This document shows, in pieces, positions 23,583 through 36,400 of a DNA stretch of 60,061 nucleotides. A program made the position numbers and the translations under genes. The stretch's first letter is position 1. Each line of letters begins with the position of its first letter. Under the pieces are notes generated by a model, which saw only the letters and a list, made by a program, of their open reading frames with translations, ran no database searches and was not told the origin of the DNA. Source of the stretch: Hofstenia miamia (lineage: Eukaryota > Xenacoelomorpha > Acoela); NCBI GenBank assembly GCA_004352715.1, contig SCFE01000061.1, positions 597,499 through 657,559 on the forward strand. Direction: 5' to 3'.

Positions 23583-24518
23583 NNNNNNNNNNNNNNNNNN
23601 NNNNNNNNNNNNNNNNNNNNNNNNNNNNNNNNNNNNNNNNNNNNNNNNNNNNNNNNNNNNNNNNNNNNNNNNNNNNNNNNNNNNNNNNNNNNNNNNNNNN
23701 NNNNNNNNNNNNNNNNNNNNNNNNNNNNNNNNNNNNNNNNNNNNNNNNNNNNNNNNNNNNNNNNNNNNNNNNNNNNNNNNNNNNNNNNNNNNNNNNNNNN
23801 NNNNNNNNNNNNNNNNNNNNNNNNNNNNNNNNNNNNNNNNNNNNNNNNNNNNNNNNNNNNNNNNNNNNNNNNNNNNNNNNNNNNNNNNNNNNNNNNNNNN
23901 NNNNNNNNNNNNNNNNNNNNNNNNNNNNNNNNNNNNNNNNNNNNNNNNNNNNNNNNNNNNNNNNNNNNNNNNNNNNNNNNNNNNNNNNNNNNNNNNNNNN
24001 NNNNNNNNNNNNNNNNNNNNNNNNNNNNNNNNNNNNNNNNNNNNNNNNNNNNNNNNNNNNNNNNNNNNNNNNNNNNNNNNNNNNNNNNNNNNNNNNNNNN
24101 NNNNNNNNNNNNNNNNNNNNNNNNNNNNNNNNNNNNNNNNNNNNNNNNNNNNNNNNNNNNNNNNNNNNNNNNNNNNNNNNNNNNNNNNNNNNNNNNNNNN
24201 NNNNNNNNNNNNNNNNNNNNNNNNNNNNNNNNNNNNNNNNNNNNNNNNNNNNNNNNNNNNNNNNNNNNNNNNNNNNNNNNNNNNNNNNNNNNNNNNNNNN
24301 NNNNNNNNNNNNNNNNNNNNNNNNNNNNNNNNNNNNNNNNNNNNNNNNNNNNNNNNNNNNNNNNNNNNNNNNNNNNNNNNNNNNNNNNNNNNNNNNNNNN
24401 NNNNNNNNNNNNNNNNNNNNNNNNNNNNNNNNNNNNNNNNNNNNNNNNNNNNNNNNNNNNNNNNNNNNNNNNNNNNNNNNNNNNNNNNNNNNNNNNNNNN
24501 NNNNNCTACTACTACTAA
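23527..24518. repeat. (CTA)n trinucleotide repeat with 923-N gap
   Basis: CTA repeats 23527-23582, N 23583-24505, then CTA repeats again 24506-24518. The long frame reading poly-Tyr across the gap is not a gene. Confidence 0.9.
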
Positions 24519-25067
24519 TTAAATACTATTTTTTTTAATCACAATGAGAAATACATAAACATTCAAGGAAAGTAAATATATAAAACTATAAAACTTAATT
24601 TTACACAGAGTTAATAAACTAAAAGTACTCTATTTGAGACGATTATGAGGAGCAAAGACAAATTTTATGTTTTAAGAATCAATAGTCAGGATTGTATTTT
24701 CTTTGAAAAATATCCAAAAAAATATAAGTATTATATTTAACGTTTTCAATTGAATTGTGGTAGTGTTTTGCGCTAAAGCAATTTATTGATACCTGGAATT
24801 CCAAAATAAATGCTTTGATTAAGTTTTTGAATTTGCGTCCTTGTTTAAGGAAGTAATTTGTGAAAAATTGAGGTCAGTGTTATTTCCTAGCTAATCGAAC
24901 TTCCTTGGCTTGGTTTCAAACGAAATTCTGTTTCCATTTCAAATGGGCTTTCAGTTCAAGACAAAAAAATCATACAATAAAGAACTAAAAAATTTATTTA
25001 GGAAACGAATAAAACTAGCATTGCCACATAAGACATGTAAAACATATATAAACAATGGAAACTCTGA

Positions 25068-25112
<45 letters not shown>

Positions 25113-27420
25113 TAAGGATACTAAATTTAGTTAGTATATTATTTCGTTTATGCTAACTTAAAGATGCACAGAATTCCATTCTACGATTAAAATTATCCGT
25201 ATTAAGCAAAGAGCATATAATACCAAATTTTGGGGCGGAATACGCAATAAAAAGATGAATTTTGTGAAATAATAAGCTAAATAGTATTCTATTGAATTAA
25301 TTCACATATATTTGATATTCCATTACAAAATTGTTTTTCATTTAAAGCAGTTTATCTTATTATTTTTTTATTTCGGCACTTCGAATACAATTATTTCAGA
25401 ATCTTTTTATACACGAGAATGCTAATTAGCTTCGAGTATTGAAAATATACGACTTCATAACATTGAGTTAGAATTCTCGCATAAAACTGATATAAAGAAA
25501 ACAATTCCAGCAAATCAATTTCAAATGAAAAAATAATTTACGTAATTGGTGCATAAATGCATTAAGTTTATCAACGGAGACTTCGTCTTAAATGGTAATT
25601 GAATAAATTTCAAGTCCACAAAATTGGACATCATTTTGACTACTAATGGAAAAATGTAATTAAAATGAACGATTTAGCAATTTAGCTGGTGTTTGACAAG
25701 CTTCAGTTGAATCCCTAAAAAGAGTGTATTTAATATAAATTGTTGGCAATAACATTTTTGAAGGTGTATAGAGATTAATTTGTGAATCGTTTACGTTAAC
25801 AAAAATTCCTAAAAGAAGTTTTTTCACCTCCATTTGTTTTACATATGACCCAGTTTGTGATTTAAGTGTTCAATATTGTAATCTTTAAAAAAGATTATGT
25901 AGCACAAATATCTACAAAAAAAGAATCAAATGGGTGGAGTGTTTTGAAATAAGGTACAATTTTTAAAAAGAAAATTTCTTTTCAATATATAATCCTAAAT
26001 GTTCAAAAAATTATTGAAAAGTCTGCTTGATGGAATTTTGACAAAATTGTGACGAAAGATTTTTTTTATATAATTGTTTCTATTCCATTTACTTTAACAA
26101 ATTGTATGTGTTAGTTTATAGTATGATATTTGTGTATATTTAATTGCATATATGTGTTCCTTAATTATACAGATATGCATAAGAACGAGGGTATAAATCA
26201 AATAAAATGAGTTTAAGCTTAGGTTATTCAGGATATTTATTTTTGAACAGGGCATTCTGATTTTTAATAATTTTATAATCACACCTGCAGCCAGACTGGT
26301 TTCACAGGTGGTGCCTCAGGAAAATCAAAAGTGCTCAGATTCAGATATAATTTTGAGATTTATATCAGTATTTACTGCTGCTAAGGGGAATTTTACATAT
26401 GATGTTTCTCAAGTAACCTTTATGATAATTGGCATGTTTCATCAAGCTGTAGCAACATAATTATAAGTACACTAGCAAATAGGGCATTAATAATCATAAC
26501 TTCAAATCGGGATGCCCCAGTTTCCAATTCGCAAACAGCCCCTATTGCAGTAATCATTATCATTGTGAATATTTGTTGTGAGAGTCCAATCTTAGTTAAT
26601 CAGAAATATCCATGTCTGGTTGAGTCTGTATTTAAGCTTATTATAAGCAATATTCGTTTCGGCTGGGTTTTAAACAAATTGGTGTTTAAGCTATTTAACA
26701 ATTCAATTTTATAATTCCAAAATCTTCTTCTTGAAAATGCGAAACATAAATTATGTGAAAAATTCCCAATATTCATGTATTTAATGATTTAATTCATAAC
26801 AGAAATTAAATAACCCTTGAATCATACAGCATCAGACTATTTTTTCACCTCAAATATATCTGCTCAAAGAATTTTCAGTTCTCCAGGGATTTAAGTTGAC
26901 AAGTGCTGGCTTGAATTGTAATTATTTTCGAAAATGAAGTAATCACATTAAAGCTGCCGATAACATGTTATTTTCATAAGATATAACAAAATTATGTGCC
27001 TATTATATCGGAATAAAAAATTAATTAATTTTGGGAAAAAACTTAAAATACTAATTAATGTTACATTTTAGGTAAGGTAATCTCTTAAATCTAAAATTTA
27101 TCAAATTGGCAATTGCAATTATAAGTATAATAGGATGTCCAAAACTTGAACCCATTTTCTAAAGATATTAAGAATATATGTCATACAAAAAACGCTAAGA
27201 TTCCAAAGGCATGTATTAATTTATCTGTTCGGTGAAGAGCAAAATCGTTAATGTTTTTTAATCATAAATTCTCTTTGTAGGTAACCACTCTAATTACTTG
27301 AATAACAAGCATGTCAATAACAGACAGTCGTTAGCTGCAAGGATTACTGCTGGGCGACTCCATATAAATTAAATAACGCGTTAAACTCCAGGAGATGACA
27401 GTTCAGTTTTATTGAAACTC
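24519..27420. other. GPCR intron, non-coding
   Basis: AT-rich. (TA)n at 25080-25106. A stop-free plus frame without ATG spans about 26402-26714, but frames of this length are expected by chance at this base composition. No mobile element recognised. Confidence 0.4.
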
Positions 27421-28208
27421 TAAGTGCGCCATTTACTTACTGTCTACAAGATATTTCTCCTTTATGCATTTTAAAAATTTTTGAAGATATATAATCTAAA
27501 CGGTATTTAATTGGCATACAAAAATGCTGTACATGTACATACATACAGCAATTGTATTTGAAAGTAAAAAAGCAAATGTACATTCGTTTTTTAAAATTGG
27601 AATAAATTTTGCTATAACTGTAAAATTTGATGATTTCTAATTTTTTTAAGTAAATTCAGTGAATATTTGCATATATAATATTTTGGCATTGATTCAGGTG
27701 CGAATGCACGCCTTAAGATTTGCATTAGTTAAAGTGAAATTGATATATTTACAGAGTGCACTGNGGTGGTGAATTCTCCATCGTCATGCCCTTTATTTGG
27801 CAATCGGATTGCGGAGATCTAGTTTTGTTAGTTGAGCTTGTTGATGTTTCCTCNNNNNNNNNNNNTAAGTGCGCCATTTACTTACTGTCTACAAGATATT
27901 TCTCCTTTATGCATTTTAAAAATTTTTGAAGATATATAATCTAAACGGTATTTAATTGGCATACAAAAATGCTGTACATGTACATACATACAGCAATTGT
28001 ATTTGAAAGTAAAAAAGCAAATGTACATTCGTTTTTTAAAATTGGAATAAATTTTGCTATAACTGTAAAATTTGATGATTTCTAATTTTTTTAAGTAAAT
28101 TCAGTGAATATTTGCATATATAATATTTTGGCATTGATTCAGGTGCGAATGCACGCCTTAAGATTTGCATTAGTTAAAGTGAAATTGATATATTTACAGA
28201 GTGCACTG
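27421..28208. repeat. Exact 343-bp duplicate enclosing an 89-bp foreign-looking insert
   Basis: 27421-27763 and 27866-28208 read the same throughout. Between them are one N (27764), 89 bases (27765-27853) and twelve Ns (27854-27865). The insert is more GC-rich than its flanks and open in one frame on each strand. The layout indicates that the same contig end was placed twice and a small unrelated contig was squeezed between, so this is most likely an assembly artefact. Confidence 0.85.
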
Positions 28209-28827
28209 TTTTAGTAATTAGCCTCCTAAGACTTCTTGTTCACGCCCATGCATTGATTCTAACCACAAATTCATTTTTTAGTTTGGGCTTAAATAGAAAA
28301 CTTCAAAAAATGAATTGTATTTCAGGTTCTCTTTCATCCAATTTTTTCTAATTTTGAATTGAAGCAATTTGATGTTTGAGTGTTACAGTTAAATGATTGT
28401 GTGTTTTCCAAGAATAAATTAACTTTAATGTTTTATTATTATCTTTCTAATATGCCAAATTTAGCAATTCAGTAATGCAATGATTTTGCTTGGAAATTGC
28501 AAGCACGATTTCGCAAGAAGATTAAGATAAGGATATTATTTTAGGAATATAAAGTCAGACTCTTGTCAGATTTCACTCTTTGCTGTAACTTCCTGTTGTA
28601 TAAAGACTTCCCTGAATGCATGAGTAAAAGCATCCGGTTTTATCATGAACATAAATTCAATACCGTTTTTAAATTTCAATCATTTCTTCAGTTATTAAAT
28701 CCTGAAAAGTTTGCAAAAGGATTTTCTCTGAGCGTAGGATTGCTAAATAAGTTGTAATTTGTTATATTCAGAAAGTCAAATGTCAATAACAATAACATAG
28801 GAAATCATAGCTAGCGATTTAAACTCA
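28209..28827. other. GPCR intron, non-coding
   Basis: Nothing recognised. A 64-codon plus frame at 28563-28757 shows no similarity. Confidence 0.4.
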
Positions 28828-28850
28828 CTATATTGAGGAAGTTAAAACCA

Positions 28851-28889
<39 letters not shown>

Positions 28890-28967
28890 ATAAAATTTTA
28901 AGCACATATATTAGACAGGTTTCGATACATAGTATATTTTCGTNCTATATTGAGGAAGTTAAAACCA

Positions 28968-29006
<39 letters not shown>

Positions 29007-29098
29007 TATATACATAAATGGGGTCTAGGTACTATTGAATTTGTATCCCTCGCCGGCACTTTCTGATTTTCCAAAGTATATATATATATATATATATA
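28828..29098. repeat. (TA)n cluster with duplicated flank and single N
   Basis: CTATATTGAGGAAGTTAAAA and the following TA tract occur at 28828 and again right after the N at 28944. A third TA tract is at 29079-29098. After the first TA tract, 28885-28925 contains AAAATTTTAAGCAC…AGACAGGTTTCGAT. This resembles, in the same order, the Penelope 3' end seen at 55.14 kb (AAAACTTTTATTG…GACATGTTTCGAC), so this may be a minus-strand Penelope tail. Confidence 0.5.
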
Positions 29099-29653
29099 AA
29101 CTAAATGTTGTGCACATATCACGTTGCTAAATTTAAGTTATATTCTTTAATTTTAAGTCTAATGCGGTTTTACAATTTAAATTAAATTGTTTGAAAAAAG
29201 ACATTAAAGATCTTTCTATGAAGTTGAAAGCTTTTGAAACTTGATATCCTTTGATATCTCGTGCATCGTCATTATTCAAAAAAGAACGCATGCTCAGTGT
29301 AAATTATAATAACCCATAAACATTTGATTTAATTAGTTATTTGCTTTGCACGTTTAAAAATTTATATGATTTTGTTCTTGATCAAACACATCTCTGCAGA
29401 TACAAACTCAAATGAATGGAAATGCTTAATGTTAAAATCAAACTTTGTTTCCTTGGTTTTTATTATTTCTTTGGTTGCAATGAATTCATCTACTAATTTG
29501 GCTCAATGAGAAAGCTTTAAAAATTGCAATATTAATTCTTGACAAGAATATATTTTACAAAAACTAATATGTAGTTATATAAATGCCTACGCAACATTTC
29601 TATCTGCATTACAAACTATTCTGTAGCAGACTATGGAACAGACTTGTCAATGG
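29099..29653. other. GPCR intron, non-coding
   Basis: AT-rich without recognised content. Confidence 0.4.
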
Positions 29654-30323
29654 CAGAGATGCAACAGGGTCCCTGGTCAACCGGTTCATCGGGTCCAGCT
29701 TTGAAAAAACACTGTACAACCAGGTCAATGCATGGGCAAATATTTGTATTCAAGTTTAGTAATTTCCAAGAATCCTATTTCAATTTCAAGATTTTGACAA
29801 AGTTTTAAATTATATCATTATTGAATCCCATTTTTGTGCAGTAAGCATGACAAGTCATTTATTGCATCTTGATTAAGCAGTTACTTTTCTCAGAACAATC
29901 AATAATCGAAGCTCTAAAATTTCAATTACAATTTCTAGCTTCGGTAACACCCAATAACAAACTGGTTTTCCCCAACATTTATAATCGGATTGTCCAGAAT
30001 GAGAAGCAAACGATGCAAAATTGTCAACACTCTCAAAACCGCGAAAAACAATTTTATTATTTCGTATCATCATCACAATCTGAAAGAAATTTTTCTGCTG
30101 CAAATCAGATTAGTCGGGATAGAATCTATACTAACACTTTGGGATCACAATTCGTAGACTGCATGACTATTGATCAAATTTGTTGGCAATCTAACATTAC
30201 ATTTTCTTGATAATAGTTTTTACCTAAATTTTTCTCAAATGTGTCAGCAAATGATCACTGGGTTACATTTCAACAGAGTTGTCGGGTCACAGGGTCATGA
30301 TCTGCGACTCGGGTGCATCACTG
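29654..30323 (+). mobile_element. hAT transposon relic (internally deleted)
   Basis: Left end CAGAGATGCAACAGGGTC and right end (other strand) CAGTGATGCACCCGAGTC form imperfect terminal inverted repeats. Candidate 8-bp flanks GTCAATGG and GGCCATGA agree at five of eight positions. Inside, the frame 29869-30210 carries SSSQSERNFSAAN followed by RDRIYTNTLGSQFVD. This matches the SER-x-FS-x-A and R-x-x-L/V-x-x-x-x-V pattern of the hAT C-terminal dimerisation region. The rest of the transposase is missing. hAT transposases cut and paste DNA with 8-bp target duplications. This copy is inactive. Confidence 0.5.
29869..30210 (+). pseudogene. hAT transposase C-terminal fragment
   Basis: A 113-codon frame whose last third has the hAT dimerisation signature (SER…FS.A, then R and VD). 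The N-terminal two thirds show no catalytic RNase-H-like motifs. It ends with a stop 113 bases before the right terminus of the element. Weak but specific similarity. Confidence 0.5.
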
Positions 30324-33241
30324 GGCCATGAATTCAGGGAAATTTAAATGGATCTCAGGATTTGGAATAGATTTGAATATGGCAATGAAATCCCTGATCT
30401 CGTGGATCTAAAATTTTAGTTCAGTAGCAGGGTTTGCCAGAGTTATTATAAGCAATTGTTGTGGAATTGGATCCAGCAGAGGTTAGTATTGATAGTAATA
30501 CCATCAAATTTATCGCTGCACATGAAGATGTGTTGTAAATTTCTCAAATGATCAATTTTACACATCTTTAGAATTAAGGATAAATCATGTTCCAAATGGC
30601 AATGTATACTATATCATGTATGGTTCAGCAAACTACTGCTAATGTTGTCGTTGGTACGGTATACTTCCGAGTGCTCATGCCACTGTTAAAATACAACTGG
30701 TTTTTCTTTGAGGACTTGCTAGTTGTTTTTTTAGTAATCCGTGGATCCATGCAAATCCCATGGATTAATACATAAAAATCTGTCTCCAAAAAAAATTGAT
30801 CCATGTATAAGTATGTATACGAAACCACTGCAGTAATAAATTTTTGCTACCTTTAACAACTGCTACTGTAGTAGGTGTTTTTTCTTTAGAATTATTGTTA
30901 GAATTAGTCTGGCAATTTCCTTAGAAAGGCAAATGTTTGCAGAAATTTGTTTTAGAAACTGATGACTATTGTCTTGCACAAACATTCGAACCAGTTCAAT
31001 ATTTGCAGGTATTGTGGATATTCTTTGTCAATCAAGAGACGTATCAAGAGTGTGATTCAGTGCATTACTGATAAAACTACTTTTCATTTGTTTAAGGATT
31101 TGAACTTTCCAAATACCATACTGAATTTTAATGTAGACGTCCTGCATTTTTTTGTTGTATGTTGTTGCCCTACAATAAACACTAGAGACAATATCTATTT
31201 ATACTAATAGAAATCTTCTCATTGAGAAATACATAATTGTGTAGAAAATTAGAAAACAACAACTATTTACAATACATATATAAATGGAAAATTTAGCATT
31301 GACATTTTCAAAACGTTTTGGTTGCCCCAAGTATGTATACTTGTCAGATAAAACTATAAAAGAGCGTACAGCAAAAACAAATTTTGCTAATTCACAAGGC
31401 ACTAACAATTTGCAAAACAATAAATATTCAATGTTCATAACTTCCTCATTCAAATTACATACAGTATTAACTGTTAGTCTAATATTCACCCAGGCCAGAA
31501 AACGACGGAGTTTAATATTTTTACAATTTCTTTGAAAAAACTTTGGTTTTGAAAGGTGCTTAAAGCTAATACTATTACTCAATGCGAAAATTACAAAATT
31601 GCTTTTTATCAGGACAAATGCCTGTGATTTTTTTTCTTTCAACTTTCCATTTTACAAAGACAAAATTCATTAAAGTCTTGATGACCACATACATTTCCGT
31701 TTTACACATAGAAATATGTTATTTAAGCTACATATATTCCCGTTTATTGTCCTCATTGCTCAAATATGCAATTAATGATAACAATCCCATTTATACAAAG
31801 TCTTTGTAATTAAAATATTTTCTATTTCGATTTCTGTCGATTTTCCAACAGATTAACTAATACGTTCCTTAGCTGGGTTCTGTGTTTCTTTTAAAACAGA
31901 AGTTATTAAGGGTTAGTGTAAGCGCTATTTTCAGACTTCTTATACTATTAGTATCAGGAGCTAATGTCATCTACCGAGATTATAAAAAACGGATATAAGA
32001 TCATTACGGCGAAACATAACGACCATAAAAAGTCATAATTTCAACTTATCATAATGCCAACAAAGTTCAAAATCACCTACTAAGAAAATGTAGTCATTGA
32101 TTGGGAGGAGAAATTCTAATTACTTAGAACTTTTGGTATCGATTTCAGTGAAGTGGCAAGGATTAGATTAATATATAAATTTTGAGTAGCACAAAGTTTG
32201 CAAATAGTTATCCGATTGATGAATCAATGTGGGTTGGGTCGACCCATTTCCAGATATGGGTGTGAGTGAAAATTCAGGCCCAGGCTATTTAAATTAGTTC
32301 CAATTTGGCCCATCTTAGACCAATTCTTCTCCAATATTTCAGCTTGCTACATTATAATTTGATATGATATAAGCTACGATTAAAATCTACACAATGAAAT
32401 CGAAGATCGCAAACTTAATCTTAGAAGAGTATATGACACGAATGTAAAACGTAATCTTCAAAATTTGAATTTTATTTTTAAGCTCATTGTTTATAACTTA
32501 TATCGCATTCATTGCATTTGCGGTGACTTGCATGCATAGTAGCATAATAGTCAGTTTTTTATAAATTTCTGCTCATATTTTCCAATCGTTTGGCCCAAGC
32601 CTAGACCATTATGTCTCTCCCCATGTCCAACCCTTAGTCAAAAGTTACGGGCTTGGCAAAACAAAGCTGATCAGATGTTTTTGATTTACGAAATTCTGAA
32701 CAGACATTTCATTTTCTGCAAAACAATTTTTGTGCTTACATCTTTATGTAAAAAATGGGAACCTTCTAACGGAAATTATGTATTTTTACATTAAAAATCT
32801 TTATTCTTTGTTAATATTCAAAAAGTTATACTGCAATAAATAGACAAACTGGTGTGCTATTTTTCATGAAATTGGGAAAAATATTGGCAAGTCTATAAAT
32901 TACTATCCAGTTCTGACAATTTAGTAGTTTTTTAATCAATAGTTAAACCAGTTTGTCCAAAGGTATAGGACAATGTGACTGTTTAATATATAAGCGATTT
33001 TTAACTGCACTTTGTCTATTAATTGGTTGTCCAATTAACCAGAGATATTGTAATAAAGGAACATTGCTGACATTAATATGACATATATTAAGATACCATA
33101 ATCCGTTTAGAAAACTCGGCATCAATATTTCAGTTATTTTAATATTGCATTAATGCACTAAAACAAATTGAAGGGCTTTAGAGCCATGAACTTTGTGTAA
33201 ATATTTGTTGCAAAAATGAAGATATGAGTGGAAATATTTAC
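30324..33241. other. GPCR intron, non-coding, with one long minus ORF
   Basis: Contains an unexplained 147-codon minus frame (31199-31642) and, at 32231-32300 and 32590-32636, GC-richer patches GGGTTGGGTCGACCC and CCCATGTCCAACCC that may be ends of another MITE. No other content recognised. Confidence 0.4.
31199..31642 (-). CDS. Hypothetical ORF, unrecognised
   Basis: 147 codons, Phe/Asn/Lys-rich, ending in a hydrophobic stretch (FSIYICIVNSCCFLIFYTIM) that could be one membrane segment. It lies on the same strand as, and between, the two GPCR exons, but it cannot be a GPCR exon because those two exons join directly. Length is somewhat more than expected by chance at this base composition. 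Smaller frames on the opposite strand overlap it. It could be an orphan, a decayed element or chance. Confidence 0.15.
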   Translation of the reverse strand: MKEKKSQAFVLIKSNFVIFALSNSISFKHLSKPKFFQRNCKNIKLRRFLAWVNIRLTVNTVCNLNEEVMNIEYLLFCKLLVPCELAKFVFAVRSFIVLSDKYTYLGQPKRFENVNAKFSIYICIVNSCCFLIFYTIMYFSMRRFLLV

Positions 33242-33420
33242 CACACTGAAGAGTTTGCAGCAAAGTACTCCAAGGTTGAAAGATATTGGCAATGAAAAAT
33301 TAGAAAACTACGACTCCTGATGCGAATGTTGTACATAAAGACCATGGAATCTAAGAGTCCGATTGAAATAATCACCAGAAGATCAGCTGCTGCTAAAGCA
33401 ATCATCACCCTCTGATATGC
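33242..33420 (-). CDS. Class A GPCR exon: TM2, ECL1, most of TM3
   Basis: Internal exon of the same receptor as 9876-10107. On the minus strand the acceptor TTGTACTTTAG precedes 33420 and the exon begins in phase 0 with AYQRVMIALAAADLLVIISI. This is TM2, with Asp2.50 in the LAAADLL motif. It continues through ECL1 (FMYNIRIRSRSF), the conserved TM3 Cys (IFHC) and LEYFAANSSVW. The donor is TG|GTAAAT. The two bases TG plus the G that opens the next exon make the Trp codon. Counting from IFHC, Arg of ERY falls at +25, exactly the class A spacing. The exon is 179 nt. The preceding exon, with TM1 and the N-terminus, was not found. The intron to the next exon is about 23.1 kb including gaps. Confidence 0.88.
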
Positions 33421-36400
33421 CTAAAGTACAACTGTAAGCAATCCAGTAGTTTTTCATTGAATTCTAGCAAGCTAATATATTCAAATTCTTGAAAAGTAAT
33501 AATTTAAGAAGTCGGTGTTTTCAATTTACTTATACAAATAGGTCAATGTTTTATGAGCGCAGAAGATTCTAGGCCGATCGATTTAATGGGTCTACATCAG
33601 TATTGGGTCAGTTGCCACTGTCGATATTAAAACACCTGTTGACGTTATAATTGCGTAGGAAATACATATGCAACATCAATGGTTTTATATGAATTAATAT
33701 AGCAACCTTAACTTGAATAACGAGTTCATGCATTTTTTGGTAATTATGCCTATACCCAATAAACAATTTTTGTTGCCAACGATGATTTTCCTTGAATTTG
33801 CAATAAACACGTTTGCCACCAAATTTAAACCAATTTAACTAATATTCAATAATAGTTAAGGAAAATATATATGCATTATACTCATATTTGGTGCTAACTA
33901 TATAAAACCAAGAAATTATATTACTTTGTGGTAATTTCTTGAAAAAAGCAAAATTGCAAACTTATAGATAATTTCAATAGCACATATCCAAAGGAATGCA
34001 AGAATAATTATTCAAAATTTCAGCATTAGCTTAAAATAGTGTGAAAATTTGTAAAACTGTCTTTAACGTTATAGTATTTTATGTGGCTTCAAAAAATTAT
34101 TTTTAATCATTTCAATTTCAAACTCAAAATTTAAAGTAATATTGGCCAAAGTTACTACCAAATTGCTAAAAAATATATAGGACATTTCTAAGGCAATTTA
34201 TCATGTTGAATAATTGGAAAATGCCTATTCTGGCAATATAATGAAATATCAATTCTTAGAAGTCTTGACTCAGTAATTGATATTACTTGAGCACGCATTT
34301 TGTGTAATTATTTGTTGTATGTATTGATATATGTATCAGTGCAAAGCAGTTAGCATGCTGAATCTAAAATATTGTGTTCCAAAGGAATATGTTTGGGACA
34401 TTATTTTTATTGCTTTTTATAGGATTACTGCAAAAAAATTATAAAACGCGTTGGAATAGTGATTTTTTTATTATAAATAATGTTTCAAATTAAACTTTCC
34501 TGCAAAGTTACTAAGAAGTTCATGTAACGCCTTTACGTCACAAAATCAACGTTAATGCGAAAACTTTCTGCAACCAAAAATGTTTATTACTTAATTGCCA
34601 TTTTATAAATTGGCACTAGTGGTTGGAATCCTCAATTTCCTATGAGAGACTAAAGGAAGAAATGACTGTTACTAAATTATATATTTCAGTTAAATTTAAG
34701 GCATACTCTACCATATTGGTTTTCACGTTCTATGTATTACAAAATTATACCCTTGAAAAATCAAATGGCTCGATTAACAACTGTTGATTTTTATTGAATC
34801 ACTCTCTATGGGTGATATGGGTGTTAAAGAAATAGTAAATAGTTGCTTTACACGAAAAAATTTCAATTGAATTCAAGCAATTGTTTTATGCAAATGGACC
34901 ATCTTGCTTTCCATGCAAATCTCCAATTGAATTTGTTTCACTTCTATCCCAATTACAATTAGCACACATTATGTGGAAATTCATTTCAATACTCTATATA
35001 AAATTTAATCTTGCAAATATGTTCGTACACATCTTGATTTGTTGATGCTGATTAAGGTGGTTACTATTACTAAAAATCTAGACTACATTGTGATTTGAAT
35101 TGGAAATTTTAACGGATATATTTATTGACTCTATATACGAATGATGCTTCTATAACAAATTTAGTTGTAGCAGAAAGTCCAATGATATGGCATTAAAATA
35201 GATCTGTAAAGGCAATGAAGACAAGTCAATATGGAATTTTAATTTCTTCGATGCCCAAAATAGATAGTTTTATAGTCTATGTATTTTATTAGAAATTGTT
35301 TATGTATAGTTCTTTGAATGAACACTTGTAAATGAACAATATTTTCTCATGAAAAATTTAGGTCTTCATATAAAGTAAATAATTTAACATTAAATCCATT
35401 GCCATTTATTGCTATACCTCCTGGTGAACAGCTGTTAATATGTCTGTCAGAAATATTATGCTGGTTATTTATACTGTTTCTGCGCACTGTCAATCACAGG
35501 TAAATTAGCTGGAATGAAGTAAGTATCCGATATATTCTAGATAAGAATTTAGCACAAATGGTTAGAACTTTTCAATCATAATCACGTTTGATCTATATGG
35601 TATATTTTACGAAATTTAGAATACATGATTTATTTAAAAATTTCAAATATATGTTGTGACGATTCGAAATGCATTATTTGAAACCAAACCATTTTTAATG
35701 CTATTTAACTATTTGACCTAGGTTTTTAAGTTGTATATATACATGTCTTTTGTGTTTTCAATAAAACTATATAATTCTAAAATTCACATTTATTAATCCA
35801 TATTTTCATTTTATTTAACTAAATTGAATAGGTCTTCAAAGCTTCAGTTTACAAGACCGTAAAACTTGTTAATTTCTTTAAACCACAGAAACACACATTC
35901 TCACATGGAAAAATGCCTATAGCTCTCAACTATAATTTTTATGTTTAAATGAACAAGGATAGGCTTATTTCAATAATTCTCAAACGACCTCTTATATCAC
36001 ATTGAATTTCAATAAATTTTGAAGTATGTAGGGGGTAAAATTTGGTCTTTATGCCTCTTCAATGCTAAATTATTTTTTCAATCCACCGCATACTTTGCAT
36101 TTCAACTTGTAGAAGTTATCATAAATCTCAAGGGCAATCAACAAGAGAGAAGATATTGAAGTATTACCTCTTGCTGTAAATTTCAGATATGAAAATCTTA
36201 AAGATACTAGCCTTCCATATAAAGTTATTTTTTGCGTCATTAGAAATAATGCGTGATTGGCTTCATATTCAAGCGCACGAGCCCTTGTCCATAACAAACA
36301 ATCAACACAAAACTGGATATTTTGTTTTCAGTAAGTCTTAATGAATCATATGACTACAGCTGCTGGATAAATGTCCTTTTTCCTCATGTAAATCTTAGTT

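Noticed and set aside
23327-24538. 403-codon ORF with poly-Tyr
   Set aside because: It is a (CTA)n microsatellite plus 923 Ns. Only the first about 70 codons are real sequence and show no similarity.
26402-26714. Stop-free plus frame of about 105 codons without ATG
   Set aside because: One or two frames of this length are expected by chance in 60 kb at this composition, and no similarity was seen.
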